NCBI RefSeq assembly: GCF_030285785.1
Contig: NZ_CP127247.1
Span: forward strand, 4,301,501 to 4,365,500
Origin: Parasedimentitalea psychrophila
GTDB lineage: Bacteria; Pseudomonadota; Alphaproteobacteria; Rhodobacterales; Rhodobacteraceae
DNA: 64,000 nucleotides
Direction of reading: 5' to 3'
In this document: piece after piece, positions 48,439-57,531 of the stretch
Position numbering within the stretch: position 1 is the first letter of the stretch
How the letters are laid out: each line of letters opens with the position of its first letter
The notes under the pieces: generated by a model
Told to the model about the DNA's origin: nothing
Database searches by the model: none
The model's input: the letters and a program-made list of their open reading frames with translations, nothing else
Program-made: the position numbers and the translations under genes

Positions 48439-49634
48439 ACTGTACAAAAATGACTGATCAAATTTCCCGGCCATTCCTGTCAGACGCGTTCGGATACAAG
48501 CGTCTGACACTTTCACAAAGCTGCCTGTCGCGGGCGGTTGCCTTGGTGCTTTTGTGTTGCACGGCGCCGCAGGCGGTGCAGGCTGTTGGCCCCGACGACG
48601 TTCACCGACAGATGGATCACGTTCAAACCGCCGGGGCAGAGTCCAACTTCGGATTTAGCAACGGGTCAGTGATTGTGGCGCCGGTTCCGTTTTCCAATCC
48701 AACAATCGGGTCCGGGCTGGCCCTTGGTGCCGGCTATCTGTTCAAAACCGATCCCGGCTCCAATACCTCGGTGATCGGACTGGGGGCCATGCGGTCAGAC
48801 AATGGCAGCCAGGCCGTTGGCCTGATGACCAATCTGGCCTTTAATAACAACCGCTGGCTGGTGAGCATTTTCGCAGGCAAGGCTGATGTCCGATATGATC
48901 TGTACACGCCGCTTGGCCCGTTTCCAGTGCATCAGGATGGTGATCTAGCACGTTTTAATCTGGCCTATGGTGTCACCGAGGAACTCTCGTTCGGCGGTGT
49001 CATGCGATACCTGAACACCTCCATTTCTGGCGACAGACCCGGCCTTCCGTCGCTGCCCCCCAGCTATGAGCCTGATCTAAACCTGGAAATCATCACCGCC
49101 GGCTTCAGCGCCGACTGGGATCGCCGTGATAACAGTGATTACCCAACAGATGGCTCCCGCCTGACAGCCGAGGCCACCCGCAGCTTTTTAATTGATAGTG
49201 TCAGAGCCAGCTATGATAAGGCCGATGTCACCTATGATGCCTACCACCCTCTGGGGGCGGACAAGAGCTTGGCTTTTCGCGGGGTGCTCTGCGCGGCAAC
49301 GGATGAAACTCCGTTTTTTGACCAATGCTCGATCGGTGCCACCGATAATATGCGCGGGTTCAACTCCACCCAGTTTCTCGATCTGCGCTCCACATCTCTG
49401 CAGGCAGAATACCGGCATAGATTTGGGCCGCGATGGGGTGCTGTTGTGTTTGGCGGCATTGGCTGGACCGGCGCAGACCTCAGCTCGCTTGGCGACAACG
49501 GCAGCCACAGCGCCGTCGGGCTGGGCGCCAGGTATCGTGTCTCCAAGAAGTTCCCGGTCGATTTTTCGGTTGACCTCAGCCATAGTAATCTGGGCGATGA
49601 TCAGATCTATATCTATGTTGGGCAGCGGTTCTGA
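48435..49634 (+). CDS. Outer-membrane beta-barrel protein (BamA/TamA surface-antigen-like, no POTRA)
   Basis: 399 residues from GTG 48435, or 394 from ATG 48450; the GTG gives a GTGA overlap with the channel stop and an AAGAG upstream, the ATG has no ribosome-binding site. A signal peptide region (about residues 30-50, LSRAVALVLLCCTAPQAVQAV) precedes about 340 residues of alternating beta strands and the C-terminal Phe typical of barrel proteins (IYIYVGQRF). Glycine-rich strands such as NPTIGSGLALGAGYLF and VIGLGAMRSDNGSQA, and FNSTQFLDLRSTSLQAEYRHRF, suggest an Omp85/surface-antigen-like barrel, but there are no POTRA repeats. Overlap with the MscS gene points to a linked function. Confidence 0.78.
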   Translation: MNCTKMTDQISRPFLSDAFGYKRLTLSQSCLSRAVALVLLCCTAPQAVQAVGPDDVHRQMDHVQTAGAESNFGFSNGSVIVAPVPFSNPTIGSGLALGAGYLFKTDPGSNTSVIGLGAMRSDNGSQAVGLMTNLAFNNNRWLVSIFAGKADVRYDLYTPLGPFPVHQDGDLARFNLAYGVTEELSFGGVMRYLNTSISGDRPGLPSLPPSYEPDLNLEIITAGFSADWDRRDNSDYPTDGSRLTAEATRSFLIDSVRASYDKADVTYDAYHPLGADKSLAFRGVLCAATDETPFFDQCSIGATDNMRGFNSTQFLDLRSTSLQAEYRHRFGPRWGAVVFGGIGWTGADLSSLGDNGSHSAVGLGARYRVSKKFPVDFSVDLSHSNLGDDQIYIYVGQRF

Positions 49635-49967
49635 CAGCCGAGCCCCTCTGCGGCGCCCATTTACGCGGCCCATTGCAATGTCACCGCCGCCCTCCAAACC
49701 CTCCCGCGTCTGCGCCGAGCATTGGCGAGGCCAATACACGTTGCCGACTTGGGCGTGGCGCCGCGCAAAGCGCGGCGCCACGCCCAACGGGAGCGGGTAT
49801 CTCTGATACCCAGCGACGGGCGGGAGCTGCGATCTGTCAGCGCTTTTCGCGCCTGCGCGAACAGGAAACACCGACGGCTGAAACCCAAATGACCGCTTTT
49901 CCCTTCCCCCTGAGGCCAGCTTGTCCTAAAAGGCGCCCACATCCAGCCATCCGGGGACAAATGATCA
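49635..49967. other. Intergenic region upstream of purL with a long hairpin
   Basis: 333 bases without a gene. An 18-bp perfect inverted repeat with a 3-base loop lies at 49749-49787 (see separate entry). Remaining sequence is GC-rich with no clear promoter. Confidence 0.5.
49749..49787. repeat. 18-bp perfect hairpin with 3-base loop
   Basis: Left arm TTGGGCGTGGCGCCGCGC (49749-49766) and its exact reverse complement (49770-49787) around AAA. No T tract, so unlike a terminator. It looks like a REP-type intergenic palindrome. Position is between the barrel gene (ends 49634) and purL. Confidence 0.9.
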
Positions 49968-52133
49968 ATGCAGGAACCAGCCATCACATCCGAACTGATT
50001 GAGAGCCACGGACTAAGCCCGGACGAATACGAGCGCATCCTGGAAATCATCGGACGCGATCCGACCTACACCGAGTTGGGCATCTTCTCGGCGATGTGGA
50101 ACGAGCATTGTTCCTACAAATCCTCCAAAAAATGGCTGCGCACGCTGCCAACCACAGGTCCACAAGTCATCTGCGGCCCCGGCGAGAATGCAGGCATCGT
50201 CGATATCGGCGATGGCCAATGTGTGGTTTTCAAGATGGAAAGCCACAACCACCCCAGCTATATCGAGCCCTATCAAGGCGCCGCGACCGGCGTTGGCGGC
50301 ATTCTGCGCGACGTATTCACCATGGGTGCGCGCCCCATCGCCTCGATGAACTCGCTGTCCTTTGGCGAACCTGCCCACCACAAGACCACCCAGCTGGTCA
50401 ATGGCGTGGTGGCGGGCGTTGGCGGTTATGGCAATTGCTTTGGTGTGCCCTGCGTCGGCGGCGAAGTCCGCTTCCACCCCGCCTATAACGGCAACTGCCT
50501 GGTCAACGCCTTTGCCGCCGGGCTGGCAGACAGCGACAAGATTTTCTATTCAGCCGCCTCTGGCATCGGTATGCCAGTTGTCTACCTTGGCGCCAAAACA
50601 GGCCGCGACGGCGTTGGTGGTGCCACCATGGCCTCGGCTGAATTTGATGACAGCATCGAAGACAAGCGCCCCACCGTTCAGGTTGGCGACCCCTTCACCG
50701 AGAAACGCCTGATGGAAGCCACGCTTGAGCTGATGGCCACTGGGGCGGTGATCTCGATCCAGGACATGGGCGCTGCGGGTCTGACCTGCTCGGCTGTGGA
50801 AATGGGCGACAAGGGCAAGCTGGGCGTCAAGCTGAACCTGGAGGACGTGCCCCAGCGCGAAGAGAACATGACAGCCTATGAGATGATGCTGTCGGAATCT
50901 CAGGAACGCATGCTGATGGTGCTCAACCCCGAGCTGGAGGCCGAAGCCCGGGCGGTGTTTGTGAAATGGGATCTGGATTTTGCCATCGTTGGCGAAACCA
51001 TATCCGAAGACCGCTTCCTGATCCTGCACAACGGCGAGATCAAGGCAGATCTGCCGCTGACCACTCTGGCGGGCTCGGCGCCTGAATATGACCGCCCCTG
51101 GGTTGCTACCCCCGCCGCTGAACCATTGACCGATGCGGACGTCCCCACCATTGACCCGATCGACGGGCTCAAAGGGCTGATCAGCTCGCCCAACTACGCC
51201 GCCAAACAGTGGGTCTATGAGCAGTATGACACCACCGTCATGGGCGACACCGCCCGCCGCCCCGGTGCCGGTTCCGGCCTGATCCGGGTGCATGGCACCG
51301 ACAAGATGCTGGCCTTCACCTCGGATGTGACGCCGCGTTATGTCAAAGCCAACCCCGTTGAGGGTGGCAAACAGGCGGTGGCCGAGGCCTATCGTAACCT
51401 GACCGCCGTCGGTGCCACCCCGTTGGCCACCACCGACAACCTGAACTTTGGCAACCCGGAAAAGCCCGAAATCATGGGCCAGTTCGTCGGCGCTATTCAA
51501 GGAATCGGCGAAGCGGTTACTGCGCTGGACATGCCCATCGTTTCCGGCAACGTCTCACTTTACAATGAGACCGACGGAGAGGGCATTCTGCCAACCCCGA
51601 CCATCGGAGCCGTTGGCCTGATTGCCGCCGGTGAAGAGCCGATCATTGGCGAGGCCCGCGACGGCCATATCGCCCTGCTGGTAGGTGAAACCCTTGGCCA
51701 CCTGGGTCAGTCTGCCCTGCTGGCCGAGATCTTCAACCGCGAAGACGGCGACGCCCCGGCAGTGGATCTGGCTGCCGAAAAGCGTAACGGCGAGTTCATC
51801 CGCGCCAACCGGGACTATATCAAGGCCTGTACTGATCTGGCTGATGGTGGCCTGGCACTGGCGGCCTTTGAGATGGCAGAAGAGGCTGGAGTTGGGGTGC
51901 AAATTGACGCCGCCGACACCCCCACTTTGTTTGGTGAAGATCAGGCGCGCTATCTGGTGGCCTGCAATTTTGACCAGGCCGAGGCACTGATGTTGACTGC
52001 CGGGCAAGCTGGCGTGACCCTCACCACTGTTGGCCACTTTTCAGGCGACACGGTGAAGATCGGTGGCAGCGAGGCGCCGCTGGCTGAGCTGTCCGCCATT
52101 TACCGCAGCAGTTTTGCCGCAGCAGTGGCCTAG
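49968..52133 (+). CDS. purL: Phosphoribosylformylglycinamidine synthase subunit PurL
   Basis: ATP-dependent amidation of FGAR in purine synthesis, working with PurS and PurQ. 721 residues, the small type of PurL. Visible: [15 protein letters not shown], the ATP/metal-binding [61 protein letters not shown], and the second-half counterpart [24 protein letters not shown]. purQ and purS are not in this window. Confidence 0.97.
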   Translation: MQEPAITSELIESHGLSPDEYERILEIIGRDPTYTELGIFSAMWNEHCSYKSSKKWLRTLPTTGPQVICGPGENAGIVDIGDGQCVVFKMESHNHPSYIEPYQGAATGVGGILRDVFTMGARPIASMNSLSFGEPAHHKTTQLVNGVVAGVGGYGNCFGVPCVGGEVRFHPAYNGNCLVNAFAAGLADSDKIFYSAASGIGMPVVYLGAKTGRDGVGGATMASAEFDDSIEDKRPTVQVGDPFTEKRLMEATLELMATGAVISIQDMGAAGLTCSAVEMGDKGKLGVKLNLEDVPQREENMTAYEMMLSESQERMLMVLNPELEAEARAVFVKWDLDFAIVGETISEDRFLILHNGEIKADLPLTTLAGSAPEYDRPWVATPAAEPLTDADVPTIDPIDGLKGLISSPNYAAKQWVYEQYDTTVMGDTARRPGAGSGLIRVHGTDKMLAFTSDVTPRYVKANPVEGGKQAVAEAYRNLTAVGATPLATTDNLNFGNPEKPEIMGQFVGAIQGIGEAVTALDMPIVSGNVSLYNETDGEGILPTPTIGAVGLIAAGEEPIIGEARDGHIALLVGETLGHLGQSALLAEIFNREDGDAPAVDLAAEKRNGEFIRANRDYIKACTDLADGGLALAAFEMAEEAGVGVQIDAADTPTLFGEDQARYLVACNFDQAEALMLTAGQAGVTLTTVGHFSGDTVKIGGSEAPLAELSAIYRSSFAAAVA

Positions 52134-52157
52134 GCACCACGACACAATCTGAATCAC

Positions 52158-52198
52158 ATCAAAGCCACCCCTTCCCCTTAAGGAAGGGTGGCTTTGAT
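52158..52198 (+). terminator. Long hairpin after purL
   Basis: Arms ATCAAAGCCACC(C)CTTCC and GGAAGGGTGGCTTTGAT pair over 17 bases with a single-base bulge. 25 bases after the purL stop; no T run follows, so a weak terminator or processing hairpin. Confidence 0.55.
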
Positions 52199-52213
52199 CT
52201 GTCGCCTTGTGGG

Positions 52214-52240
52214 CCCCCAGATCCCCCAGATCCCCCAGTC
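52214..52240. repeat. 9-bp short tandem repeat
   Basis: CCCCCAGAT is present in two full copies plus a third (CCCCCAGTC) that differs at the last two bases, immediately after the purL hairpin. May be a slippage tract. Confidence 0.8.
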
Positions 52241-52311
52241 ATCACAGCTCCCCCTTGCAGCCCCGCCCCAGCACATCTACATCTAAGCCAACAAGACAGG
52301 AGACGACCCTA

Positions 52312-52548
52312 ATGGCCATGATAGCCTCAGACATCGAAGCGCTGATCCGAGAAAGCTTCCCAAACGCCGAGATCACTGTGATGGGGGACGACGGGGTGCA
52401 TTTCTCGGCCCAGGTGATCGACGAGAGCTTTCGGGGCAAGAACCGGGTGCAACAACAACGCGCGGTGATGGCGGCGCTCAAGGGCAAGATGGATGGCGCC
52501 AATGGCGAGATCCACGCCCTGGGTCTGACCACCAAAGCGCCTGAGTGA
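52312..52548 (+). CDS. bolA: BolA/IbaG family protein
   Basis: 78 residues from ATG 52312, preceded by AGGAG. Fits the BolA-like fold: LIRESFPNAEITVMGDDGVHF with the conserved His in the acidic loop, and VQQQRAVMAALKGKM. BolA proteins bind [2Fe-2S]-bridged monothiol glutaredoxin and take part in iron-sulfur trafficking or iron regulation; grxD is 280 bases downstream. Overlaps the next gene by four bases (GTGA). Confidence 0.9.
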   Translation: MAMIASDIEALIRESFPNAEITVMGDDGVHFSAQVIDESFRGKNRVQQQRAVMAALKGKMDGANGEIHALGLTTKAPE

Positions 52549-52796
52549 CCACTGGTCCCTGGATCATAACTGGAATTGTTGCACTTATTGTTGCGGCAAT
52601 CGGCATTGAAGCCTATGTGAAGCGCAACAAAAGACGGGCACTGTCGCAGTCGCAACCCAAAATGCGCCATGGAAACCGCAAAAAGGTTGAGCTGGGACAA
52701 GAAGCAACGGATCTGGATCTGGTTGAACAGGCCATAAGACAAAACCAGCTGTTAAAAGACGTCGGCAGGCGCTTGAGCAGCCGTAACATCAAATGA
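52545..52796 (+). CDS. Small single-helix membrane protein
   Basis: 83 residues from GTG 52545, overlapping the bolA stop (GTGA). One hydrophobic helix at about residues 6-25 ([20 protein letters not shown]) then a basic and charged cytoplasmic tail with [10 protein letters not shown] and an amphipathic end ([16 protein letters not shown]). I do not recognise a family. It sits between bolA and grxD and may be co-transcribed with them. The GTG start is chosen for lack of any upstream alternative. Confidence 0.6.
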   Translation: MTTGPWIITGIVALIVAAIGIEAYVKRNKRRALSQSQPKMRHGNRKKVELGQEATDLDLVEQAIRQNQLLKDVGRRLSSRNIK

Positions 52797-52830
52797 AGCG
52801 CGACAGCGCGGTAGACTAAGGAAACGCGAC

Positions 52831-53193
52831 ATGACTGACGCAAAAACCCGTATCGACGAAACCGTCAAAGCCAATGACGTGGTGCTGTTTATGAAAGGCA
52901 CCAAAGAGATGCCGCAGTGTGGCTTCTCCTCCAAGGTCGCCGGTGTGCTGAACTACATCGGCATCGACTATACCGACGTCAACGTGCTGGCCGACGAAGA
53001 CATCCGTGCCGGCATCAAGGATTACTCCGACTGGCCCACCATTCCGCAGCTCTACGTCAAGGGCGAATTTGTTGGCGGCTGCGACATCATCGTCGAGATG
53101 ACCCTGTCCGGTGAGCTGGACGGTATGTTTGACGAAAATGGTATCGCCTATGACAAAGAGGCCTCCAACAAGATCCGCGAATCCAACGCCTGA
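52831..53193 (+). CDS. grxD: Monothiol glutaredoxin (Grx4 type)
   Basis: 120 residues. The monothiol active site CGFS is in [12 protein letters not shown], with [20 protein letters not shown] completing the glutathione-binding fold. Binds and transfers [2Fe-2S] clusters, normally in a complex with BolA, which is encoded just upstream. AAGGAA precedes the ATG. Confidence 0.95.
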   Translation: MTDAKTRIDETVKANDVVLFMKGTKEMPQCGFSSKVAGVLNYIGIDYTDVNVLADEDIRAGIKDYSDWPTIPQLYVKGEFVGGCDIIVEMTLSGELDGMFDENGIAYDKEASNKIRESNA

Positions 53194-53212
53194 GCTGATC
53201 TGCCCAGAAACG

Positions 53213-53244
53213 AAAAGGCCCTCAGAGCGATCTGGGGGCCTTTT
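53213..53244. terminator. Bidirectional terminator between grxD and zapA
   Basis: 14-bp stem with one G-T pair (AAAAGGCCCTCAGA / TCTGGGGGCCTTTT, loop GCGA). A-rich on the left and T-rich on the right, so it can serve both convergent genes. Confidence 0.85.
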
Positions 53245-53281
53245 GTCGTTCAACTGATGGAGAAATGCAGATACCGGGCGG

Positions 53282-53698
53282 TTACTGTGCCAGTTTTTCT
53301 TCGACCTGCGCCGCCATTGCCTCGGCCCTGGTGGCCAATTCGCTCAGCGTATCGGTGACTTGTGGCGGCACCACCGGAATCTCGATGCGCTCGGGCTCGG
53401 GGGCCGGCGCGGCCCGCAGCTCGGCCAGTTCCGCGTCCCGCGAGACCAGCTCCGCATCCCGCGCCGCCAGCTCAGTCTCGACGATTCTGATCCGGTCCTC
53501 AACCGCCGCGGTTTTATCCGCCAGCAGCAGGCCGGCCATCAGTAGCATCCGGGCCTCGGGCATCCGGCCGATCTGATCCGATAACACCTTCGCCTCATCG
53601 TCCAGCATTTTGGCTGCCGATTGCAAAAAGCTCTGCTCGCCATCCTGACAGGAAACTTCAAAATCACGACCGCCGATATGAATGGTCAACTCGGGCAT
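53282..53698 (-). CDS. zapA: Cell division protein ZapA
   Basis: 138 residues. N-terminal ZapA globular part (LTIHIGGRDFEVSCQDGEQ, LDDEAKVLSDQIGRMPEARMLLMAGLLLAD) followed by a coiled coil (about 65-95) and a Pro/Glu tail. ZapA stabilises and crosslinks FtsZ filaments. Its start overlaps the stop of the upstream coiled-coil gene (ATGA-type). Confidence 0.9.
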   Translation of the reverse strand: MPELTIHIGGRDFEVSCQDGEQSFLQSAAKMLDDEAKVLSDQIGRMPEARMLLMAGLLLADKTAAVEDRIRIVETELAARDAELVSRDAELAELRAAPAPEPERIEIPVVPPQVTDTLSELATRAEAMAAQVEEKLAQ

Positions 53699-54612
53699 CA
53701 GACTTCCTCCCCTTCTGGTAGATTTCGCGCATGGGCCAACAGCGGTTCCAGCTTGGCCAGAACCACATTGACCTGAGCCTGATCGCTGGCCTGTGCGGCG
53801 CGCAGACCTGCAATCTCGGCTTCCATCGCTGTATTGATCAAATCCGCATCGCCAACCCCGGCGGCATTGGCCTCACGCAGGGCCGTATTGGCGCTGCGCA
53901 GGCTTTCGTTGGCGTGGCGCAACTGCTGCAATTCAGTGTCCAGCCGAACCAGCATATCATTCTGCCGGTCCAGTTCTTCGCTGTGGTCGGACCCGACGTC
54001 ACCATCCGCCAGTGCAGCTGCGGGTTGGGCCGCGGCCAATTCACCCTGCGCGGTTTGCAGTTGCGCCTTCAAATCTTCAATTTCTGCGCGCAGCTCAGCA
54101 GAGCCGCCATCCGCACTGTCCGCATCCGCACTGTCTTCGTCCTCACTGGCCGCGCCCTCTGCCTCGGCGATCCGGGCTTGCAGCGCTGTGATATCCGCGT
54201 TCCGTTCGGCGACCTCGGCATCTAGCGCCGCTTTGCTTTCGGCCATCACGGCTGCAGTGTTACCCGCCGCTTCCAAATCAGCTGTCAACCGCTGGTTTTC
54301 AGCCTTCAGGGCGTCTTTTTCGGCGGTATTTCCGACTTCATTGCGCAGCAATTCAACTTCGGCCTGCAAAGACTCAAGATCCCCGGACGTATCCGCCGAC
54401 GGTGCCACATCCGCCAATTGCGCCTTTAGCGTTTTCAGGCGCTCTTGGAGCTGAGCATTGGCGAGTCTTTCATCGTCCAAAGCCTGGGTCAAATCGTCTT
54501 GTGCAGCCGCACCCAGAGCCGCGTTCTGAGCCGCCTCGAGAGCGCCCAATCCGGTCCCGATTCTGTCCATCGCGGCCGCTATGCGGCCTTGCAGTTCCTC
54601 GATTTGCCTCAT
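53698..54612 (-). CDS. Coiled-coil protein encoded with zapA
   Basis: 304 residues, almost wholly heptad-like alpha-helix: coiled coils at about 1-50 and 55-150, an acidic interruption (EDEDSADADSADGG, about 157-170), then further coiled coils to about 290. No membrane segment or signal. The gene overlaps zapA at the stop/start, so the product is likely a division partner, comparable in idea to ZapB, though I cannot name a family. Alanine-rich composition is normal for such helices. Confidence 0.75.
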   Translation of the reverse strand: MRQIEELQGRIAAAMDRIGTGLGALEAAQNAALGAAAQDDLTQALDDERLANAQLQERLKTLKAQLADVAPSADTSGDLESLQAEVELLRNEVGNTAEKDALKAENQRLTADLEAAGNTAAVMAESKAALDAEVAERNADITALQARIAEAEGAASEDEDSADADSADGGSAELRAEIEDLKAQLQTAQGELAAAQPAAALADGDVGSDHSEELDRQNDMLVRLDTELQQLRHANESLRSANTALREANAAGVGDADLINTAMEAEIAGLRAAQASDQAQVNVVLAKLEPLLAHARNLPEGEEV

Positions 54613-54851
54613 GCCCGTTCCTCACCAATCCGCACCATCTGCTTAAACCCAACCCCACAAGCGAATCGCACCTGCGGCCCGGTTTGTGCCAGCTTACTCA
54701 AAGCAGGAGTAAATTACCCCATGTTTGCTTTCAACCACTTGCAGGCCAATCTTGACCTTGGGCGGCGATGTAACGCCCAGCAATACTTGATCTTTGTCAA
54801 ATCACTGCTATTGAGCCCTCTATCTGCGTGAAAACCCAAAGGAATGACCCA

Positions 54852-56873
54852 GTGGACCTGACCGCCCTGCGTACTGCAAACCCCGAACATTGGGCCAAGG
54901 CTGCCGCCATCCGCGCCCTGACCCTTGATGCCGTTGCCGCTGCCAATTCGGGGCACTCTGGCATGCCGATGGGCATGGCTGACGTCGCTACCGTTTTGTT
55001 TGAAAAGCATCTAAAGTTTGATGCATCTGCGCCTCAGTGGCCCGACCGCGACCGGTTCATCCTGTCGGCTGGCCATGGCTCAATGCTGATTTATTCGCTG
55101 CTGCACCTCTGCGGCGATGCCCAGGTCACCCTGGACCAGATCAAGAATTTTCGCCAGATGGGTGCGCTGACTGCCGGTCACCCGGAAAATTTCCTGCTGG
55201 ACGCGGTTGAAACCACCACTGGCCCGCTGGGTCAGGGTCTGGCCAACGCGGTTGGCTTTGCCATGGCGGAAGAAATGCAGCGGGCGCAGTATGGCCGCAA
55301 GATTGTCGACCACTACACCTATGTCATGGCCGGCGACGGTTGCCTGATGGAAGGCATCAGCCAAGAGGCCATGGGTCTGGCCGGGCGTCACAGCCTCGGC
55401 AAACTGATCCTGTTCTGGGACAACAACAACATCACCATCGACGGCACCGTCGAGCTGTCCGATCGTACCAATCAGGTGCAGCGCTTTAAGGCGTCTGGCT
55501 GGCAGGTCATTGAAATCGACGGCCACGATCCACTGGCCATCGACGAGGCAATCACTGCCGCCAAGAAATCGAAGAAACCTTCGATGATTGCCTGCAAAAC
55601 CCATATCGCCCTTGGTCACGCCGCGCAGGACACCTCCAAAGGTCACGGCGCCTTGACCGACGCCGACCAGATGAAAGCGGCCAAAGAGGCCTATGGTTGG
55701 ACCTCTGGTCCATTTGAAGTCCCTGCCGACATCAAATCCCAGTGGGAAGCCATTGGCAGCCGTGGCGCTGCGGATCGTACTGAGTGGGAGGGTCGCTTTG
55801 CTGAGGTTTCACAGCAGAAACAGGATCGCTTCAACCGTGCCTATGCAATGGACGCGCCGAAAAAGCTGTCGGCTGTTGTCAAAGCCCTGAAAAAGCAGAT
55901 CAGCGAAGACCTGCCAAAGGTCGCCACCCGCAAGGCGTCAGAGATGGCGTTGGCGGTGATCAACCCGATCATGCCGGAAACCGTTGGTGGCTCGGCTGAT
56001 CTGACTGGCTCAAACCTGACCAAGACCGGCGACATGGGCGTGTTCGACCTGGATAACCGCAAGGGTCGTTTTGTCTATTGGGGTATTCGCGAGCACGGCA
56101 TGGCCGCCGCGATGAACGGTATGGCGCTGCACGGCGGCATTCGCCCCTACTCGGGCACCTTCTTCTGCTTCACCGACTATGCGCGCCCGTCGATGCGTCT
56201 GGCGGCCCTGTCAAAGATCCCAACTGTGTTTGTGATGACCCACGATTCAATTGGTGTGGGCGAAGATGGCCCAACCCACCAGCCGGTGGAGCATCTGGCG
56301 ATCTGCCGCGCCACCCCGAACACCTATGTGTTCCGCCCAGCAGACGCGGTGGAAACAGCCGAGGCCTGGGAAATTGCTCTGACCACCAAAGACACGCCAT
56401 CGGTTCTGTCGCTGACCCGTCAGGGCCTGCCGACTGTACGGACCGAGCACAAGCTGAACAACCTGACCGCCAAGGGCGCCTACGTGCTGGCCGAAGCGAC
56501 GGGCAAGCGTCAGGCCATCTTGATCGCCACTGGCTCCGAAGTCGCAATCGCGATGGAGGCCAAAGCCAAGCTGGAGGCGATGGGCATCGGCACCCGTGTT
56601 GTTTCCATGCCCTGTATGGAGCTGTTTGCAGCCCAGGACGAAGCCTACCGCCGCAAAGTGCTGCCTGCAGGACCAGTTCGGGTTGGTATCGAAGCCGCCA
56701 TGCGGGCCGGCGGCTGGGATCGCTGGTTGATGGGCGAGCGTGGCCAGGACAAGAAAGCCGCGTTTGTTGGCATGGATAGCTTTGGCGCCTCGGCCCCTGC
56801 GGGCGAGTTGTACGAGAAATTTGGCATCACAGCGGATGCGACTGCTGCCAAGGTCAAAGACCTGCTGGGCTAA
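54852..56873 (+). CDS. tkt: Transketolase
   Basis: 673 residues from GTG 54852 ([14 protein letters not shown]), chosen because AAGGAA lies seven bases upstream; a GTG at 54828 would add eight non-conserved residues. TPP-binding motif [18 protein letters not shown] and NNITIDG, the catalytic-domain segments [35 protein letters not shown] and [18 protein letters not shown]. Carries two-carbon transfers in the pentose phosphate pathway. Two hairpins follow. gap lies about 1.9 kb further on. Confidence 0.96.
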   Translation: MDLTALRTANPEHWAKAAAIRALTLDAVAAANSGHSGMPMGMADVATVLFEKHLKFDASAPQWPDRDRFILSAGHGSMLIYSLLHLCGDAQVTLDQIKNFRQMGALTAGHPENFLLDAVETTTGPLGQGLANAVGFAMAEEMQRAQYGRKIVDHYTYVMAGDGCLMEGISQEAMGLAGRHSLGKLILFWDNNNITIDGTVELSDRTNQVQRFKASGWQVIEIDGHDPLAIDEAITAAKKSKKPSMIACKTHIALGHAAQDTSKGHGALTDADQMKAAKEAYGWTSGPFEVPADIKSQWEAIGSRGAADRTEWEGRFAEVSQQKQDRFNRAYAMDAPKKLSAVVKALKKQISEDLPKVATRKASEMALAVINPIMPETVGGSADLTGSNLTKTGDMGVFDLDNRKGRFVYWGIREHGMAAAMNGMALHGGIRPYSGTFFCFTDYARPSMRLAALSKIPTVFVMTHDSIGVGEDGPTHQPVEHLAICRATPNTYVFRPADAVETAEAWEIALTTKDTPSVLSLTRQGLPTVRTEHKLNNLTAKGAYVLAEATGKRQAILIATGSEVAIAMEAKAKLEAMGIGTRVVSMPCMELFAAQDEAYRRKVLPAGPVRVGIEAAMRAGGWDRWLMGERGQDKKAAFVGMDSFGASAPAGELYEKFGITADATAAKVKDLLG

Positions 56874-56880
56874 ATTGAAC

Positions 56881-56900
56881 GGTGCGTGCAAGCACGCACC
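56881..56900 (+). terminator. Palindrome after tkt
   Basis: GGTGCGTGC / GCACGCACC (9-bp stem, loop AA) starts seven bases after the tkt stop, ahead of the main terminator. Confidence 0.55.
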
Positions 56901-56918
56901 CTACACTGTCGGATCAAG

Positions 56919-56948
56919 AATGGGCGCCTTTGGGCGCCCATTTCTTTT
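56919..56948 (+). terminator. Rho-independent terminator of tkt
   Basis: Stem AATGGGCGCC / GGCGCCCATT with loop TTTG, followed by TCTTTT. 45 bases after the stop. Confidence 0.85.
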
Positions 56949-57059
56949 GAAACAGCACTTGAGACTTACATAACCGGCGTCCGGGTCGAGAAATGGGGTG
57001 CAAAGCGCCTCGCCTCGGGTTCGGTCAGGGTTCTGCCCGTGATTTGCACGTACAATTTA

Positions 57060-57482
57060 CTACGACGCCTTTGTCTCGACTACCGCCTTAAGTGCATTAT
57101 ACGCCTTGCGCACATAATCCAGACGCAGTTCATATTGGCCTGCAGCAACGACAAAATCAGGTGGTTGAATACCAGCAACCAGGAAGGCCTGTCTTAGCTG
57201 CGTCCCAGAAAGAGGGATGTAATCAGGACTTTCTCCACTGAATTTATTGTACATCCGGCCTCCAAACCAACCACTACGGCCTTCAGCTCTGCTTGCTGCT
57301 TCAACTCGAAAGTGAAGAAACCCATAAAGCTGTTTGGCATCCATTGGCGCCAGGTCCGCTGCTGTACTCAACGCCGAAAAAAGCGGCGATAGGCCGCCGG
57401 ACGCTGCTCCGGTTACCCCTTTCATTGTCGGCGAAGGGCCGGAAATGATTTTGATAATTGCTGTTGTCGGTTGTTTCGCCAT
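57060..57482 (-). CDS. Hypothetical protein
   Basis: 140 residues, no recognised domain. Soluble, somewhat aromatic (YGFLHFRVEAASRAEGRSGWFGG) with a C-terminal helix-like region (AGQYELRLDYVRKAYNAL). DNA is visibly less GC-rich than the neighbours. A weak GAG precedes the ATG. It lies about 50 bases downstream of the DUF808 gene on the same strand, so it may be its distal partner or an acquired orphan. Reality as a gene is moderately supported. Confidence 0.5.
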   Translation of the reverse strand: MAKQPTTAIIKIISGPSPTMKGVTGAASGGLSPLFSALSTAADLAPMDAKQLYGFLHFRVEAASRAEGRSGWFGGRMYNKFSGESPDYIPLSGTQLRQAFLVAGIQPPDFVVAAGQYELRLDYVRKAYNALKAVVETKAS

Positions 57483-57531
57483 AATATCTCGGCCTGTTAA
57501 TTTGTGTTCATTCAGTTATCTTTGAGCCTGA

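Noticed and set aside
50550-51500. 316-codon minus-strand frame
   Set aside because: Antisense to purL; no domain and improbable composition.
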